NCBI RefSeq assembly: GCF_025965215.1
Contig: NZ_JAOPXI010000095.1
Coordinates: forward strand, 1 to 32,304
Direction of reading: 5' to 3'
Length of the DNA: 32,304 nt
From: Marmoricola sp.
Lineage (GTDB): Bacteria; Actinomycetota; Actinomycetes; Propionibacteriales; Nocardioidaceae
Below the pieces are notes generated by a model. The model was given only the letters and a program-made list of their open reading frames with translations. It was not told the origin of the DNA and did no database searches. Both the position numbers and the translations under genes were made by a program. Within the stretch, counting starts at the first letter, position 1; each line of letters begins with the position of its first letter. Of this stretch, positions 31,530 to 32,304 are shown in pieces.

Positions 31530-31886
31530 TCAGAGGTAGAGGCCCGTCGGACTGTCGCCCAGGCGGTCGGCGGCAACCGCGTGCAGGTCCCGCTCACGCA
31601 CCACGACGTACATCTCGCCGTGGACCTCGACCTCGGCCTTGTCCTCGGGGTCGAACAGCACCCGATCGTCGACCTCGACGGAGCGGACCAGTGATCCGAC
31701 GCCGACGACCCGGCACCACGCCAGCCGTTTGCCGCCCATGGCGGCGGTGGCCGGGATCAGGATCCCGCCGCTCGACTTGCGTTCGCCGGCTTCGGCGTCG
31801 AGCGCGACGAGCACCCGGTCGTGCAGCATCCGGATCGGAACCTTCTCGGGATCCGGGGTGACGGCGCGCTTGGTGCTGCTGCTCAC
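31530..31886 (-). CDS. GroES-like co-chaperone
   Basis: 118 residues from GTG 31886. Residues 18-105 match the Cpn10/GroES beta-barrel: PIRMLHDRVLVALDAEAGERKSSGGILIPATA (N-terminal strand and mobile loop), GVGSLVRSVEVDDRVLFDPEDKAEVEVHGEMYVVVRERDLHAV. No groEL lies nearby and the mobile loop is atypical, so it is a divergent paralogue and not the main GroES. It overlaps the DUF3618 gene by 4 nt (GTGA). The gap between it and the hydrolase gene (31373-31529) holds nothing I can support. Confidence 0.8.
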   Translation of the reverse strand: MSSSTKRAVTPDPEKVPIRMLHDRVLVALDAEAGERKSSGGILIPATAAMGGKRLAWCRVVGVGSLVRSVEVDDRVLFDPEDKAEVEVHGEMYVVVRERDLHAVAADRLGDSPTGLYL

Positions 31887-32131
31887 TTCACGATCTTGCG
31901 GATGAGCGCGAAGACCACCACGACTCCGGCGACACCGCCGGCGACCTTGAGGATGTTGCCGGTCCGCGGGCTCCCGTGGGCGTCGACGAAGTACGCCTTG
32001 ACCTGGCTGACCTCGCGCCGTGCGATCGTCTTCGGGCTGGTCCGGTAGGCGAGCTGATCGATGGTCGAGGCCAGGCGCTCGCGCGTCAGCTCGATGTCGC
32101 TCTCGATCGAGCTCAGGTTCCTGTCTCCCAC
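31883..32131 (-). CDS. DUF3618 family membrane protein
   Basis: 82 residues; GTG 32131 with an AAGGAG site 6 nt upstream, preferred over longer in-frame starts that would overlap the divergent peroxiredoxin. The sequence SIESDIELTRERLASTIDQLAYRTSPKTIARREVSQVKAYFVD is the conserved helical DUF3618 core, followed by one C-terminal membrane span (ILKVAGGVAGVVVVFALIRKIV). The family is actinobacterial, of unknown function, often beside a GroES-like gene as here. Confidence 0.88.
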   Translation of the reverse strand: MGDRNLSSIESDIELTRERLASTIDQLAYRTSPKTIARREVSQVKAYFVDAHGSPRTGNILKVAGGVAGVVVVFALIRKIVK

Positions 32132-32195
32132 GACCACTCCTTCGTCCGGCGTCCCGCGCAGTGATGCCCTGCGGGGGAACGTTACCGTGTCGTCC

Positions 32196-32304
32196 ATGAG
32201 CGAACGACTCTCCCCCGGCGACACCGCACCAGACTTCGACCTGCCTACCGACGACGGCGGCACCGTTCGTCTCGCCGACCTCCGCGGCGGCAAGGTCATC
32301 GTGT
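32196..32304 (+). CDS. Peroxiredoxin (Bcp/PrxQ type), 5' part only
   Basis: The first 36 residues: a SPGDTAPDFDLPTDDGGTVRL motif and DLRGGKVIV, which is the typical start of thioredoxin-dependent thiol peroxidases of the AhpC-TSA/Bcp family. The catalytic Cys lies beyond the window end. A TACCGT box ends 7 nt before the ATG, so it may be leaderless. It diverges from the DUF3618 gene. Confidence 0.8.
   Translation, partial: MSERLSPGDTAPDFDLPTDDGGTVRLADLRGGKVIV

Overview
The window is a high-GC actinobacterial chromosome segment. GC-rich third codon positions, many GTG starts, several start codons only 6-7 nt after a TANNNT -10 box (leaderless pattern), and actinobacterial families such as DUF3618, a GroES-like co-chaperone and oligoribonuclease next to tRNA-His support this. 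A Nocardioides-like member of the Propionibacteriales is my best guess, not a proven assignment.

Left chromosomal part (1-8650): tRNA-Arg(UCU), a secreted IPT/TIG protein, a leftward operon (DsbA-like thioredoxin, small membrane protein, adenosine deaminase family enzyme), orn, tRNA-His, a small hypothetical, a pirin, a small secreted protein and a PYROXD2-like FAD oxidoreductase.

Central part (8691-24628): a complete-looking 15.9 kb prophage in tRNA-Lys(CUU), bounded by a 35-bp direct repeat (attL 8691-8725, attR 24594-24628). I see no tail, portal or terminase genes. It has a predicted double-jelly-roll major capsid protein (15296-16495), an FtsK/HerA-like packaging ATPase (13881-14573), about a dozen small single-span membrane proteins, an NlpC/P60 peptidase, a lytic transglycosylase, a LysM protein, an amidase, a holin-like protein and spike candidates. 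This is the gene set of a tailless, internal-membrane virus of the tectivirus/corticovirus kind. The usual tectiviral protein-primed DNA polymerase is absent. Instead a winged-helix, Rep-like protein contains four 22-bp-spaced iterons, which suggests a circular replicon.

The most interesting feature is the genetic switch. The att core lies inside the 3' end of the repressor gene. In the prophage the repressor stops at a TGA in the tRNA (102 aa). In the reconstructed circular form the same frame reads TGG, runs 12 residues further and stops at a TAG that overlaps the GTG start of the integrase. Integration would therefore truncate the repressor and cut the integrase off from the repressor transcript. 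This matches the logic of integration-dependent immunity known in some mycobacteriophages, here in a predicted tailless virus.

Element layout: leftward repressor; rightward early operon (excisionase-like, Rep, six unknown small genes, DNA methyltransferase) in which seven successive genes overlap by 4 nt; rightward late operon (12842-23692) of virion and lysis genes; leftward integrase at the right end.

Right chromosomal part (24629-32304): the displaced tRNA-Lys terminator, a secreted beta-propeller-like protein, a MASE1-PAS histidine kinase overlapping a D12-class adenine methylase, a leftward pair (membrane-anchored protein and SGNH hydrolase), a leftward pair (DUF3618 and GroES-like), and the start of a peroxiredoxin.
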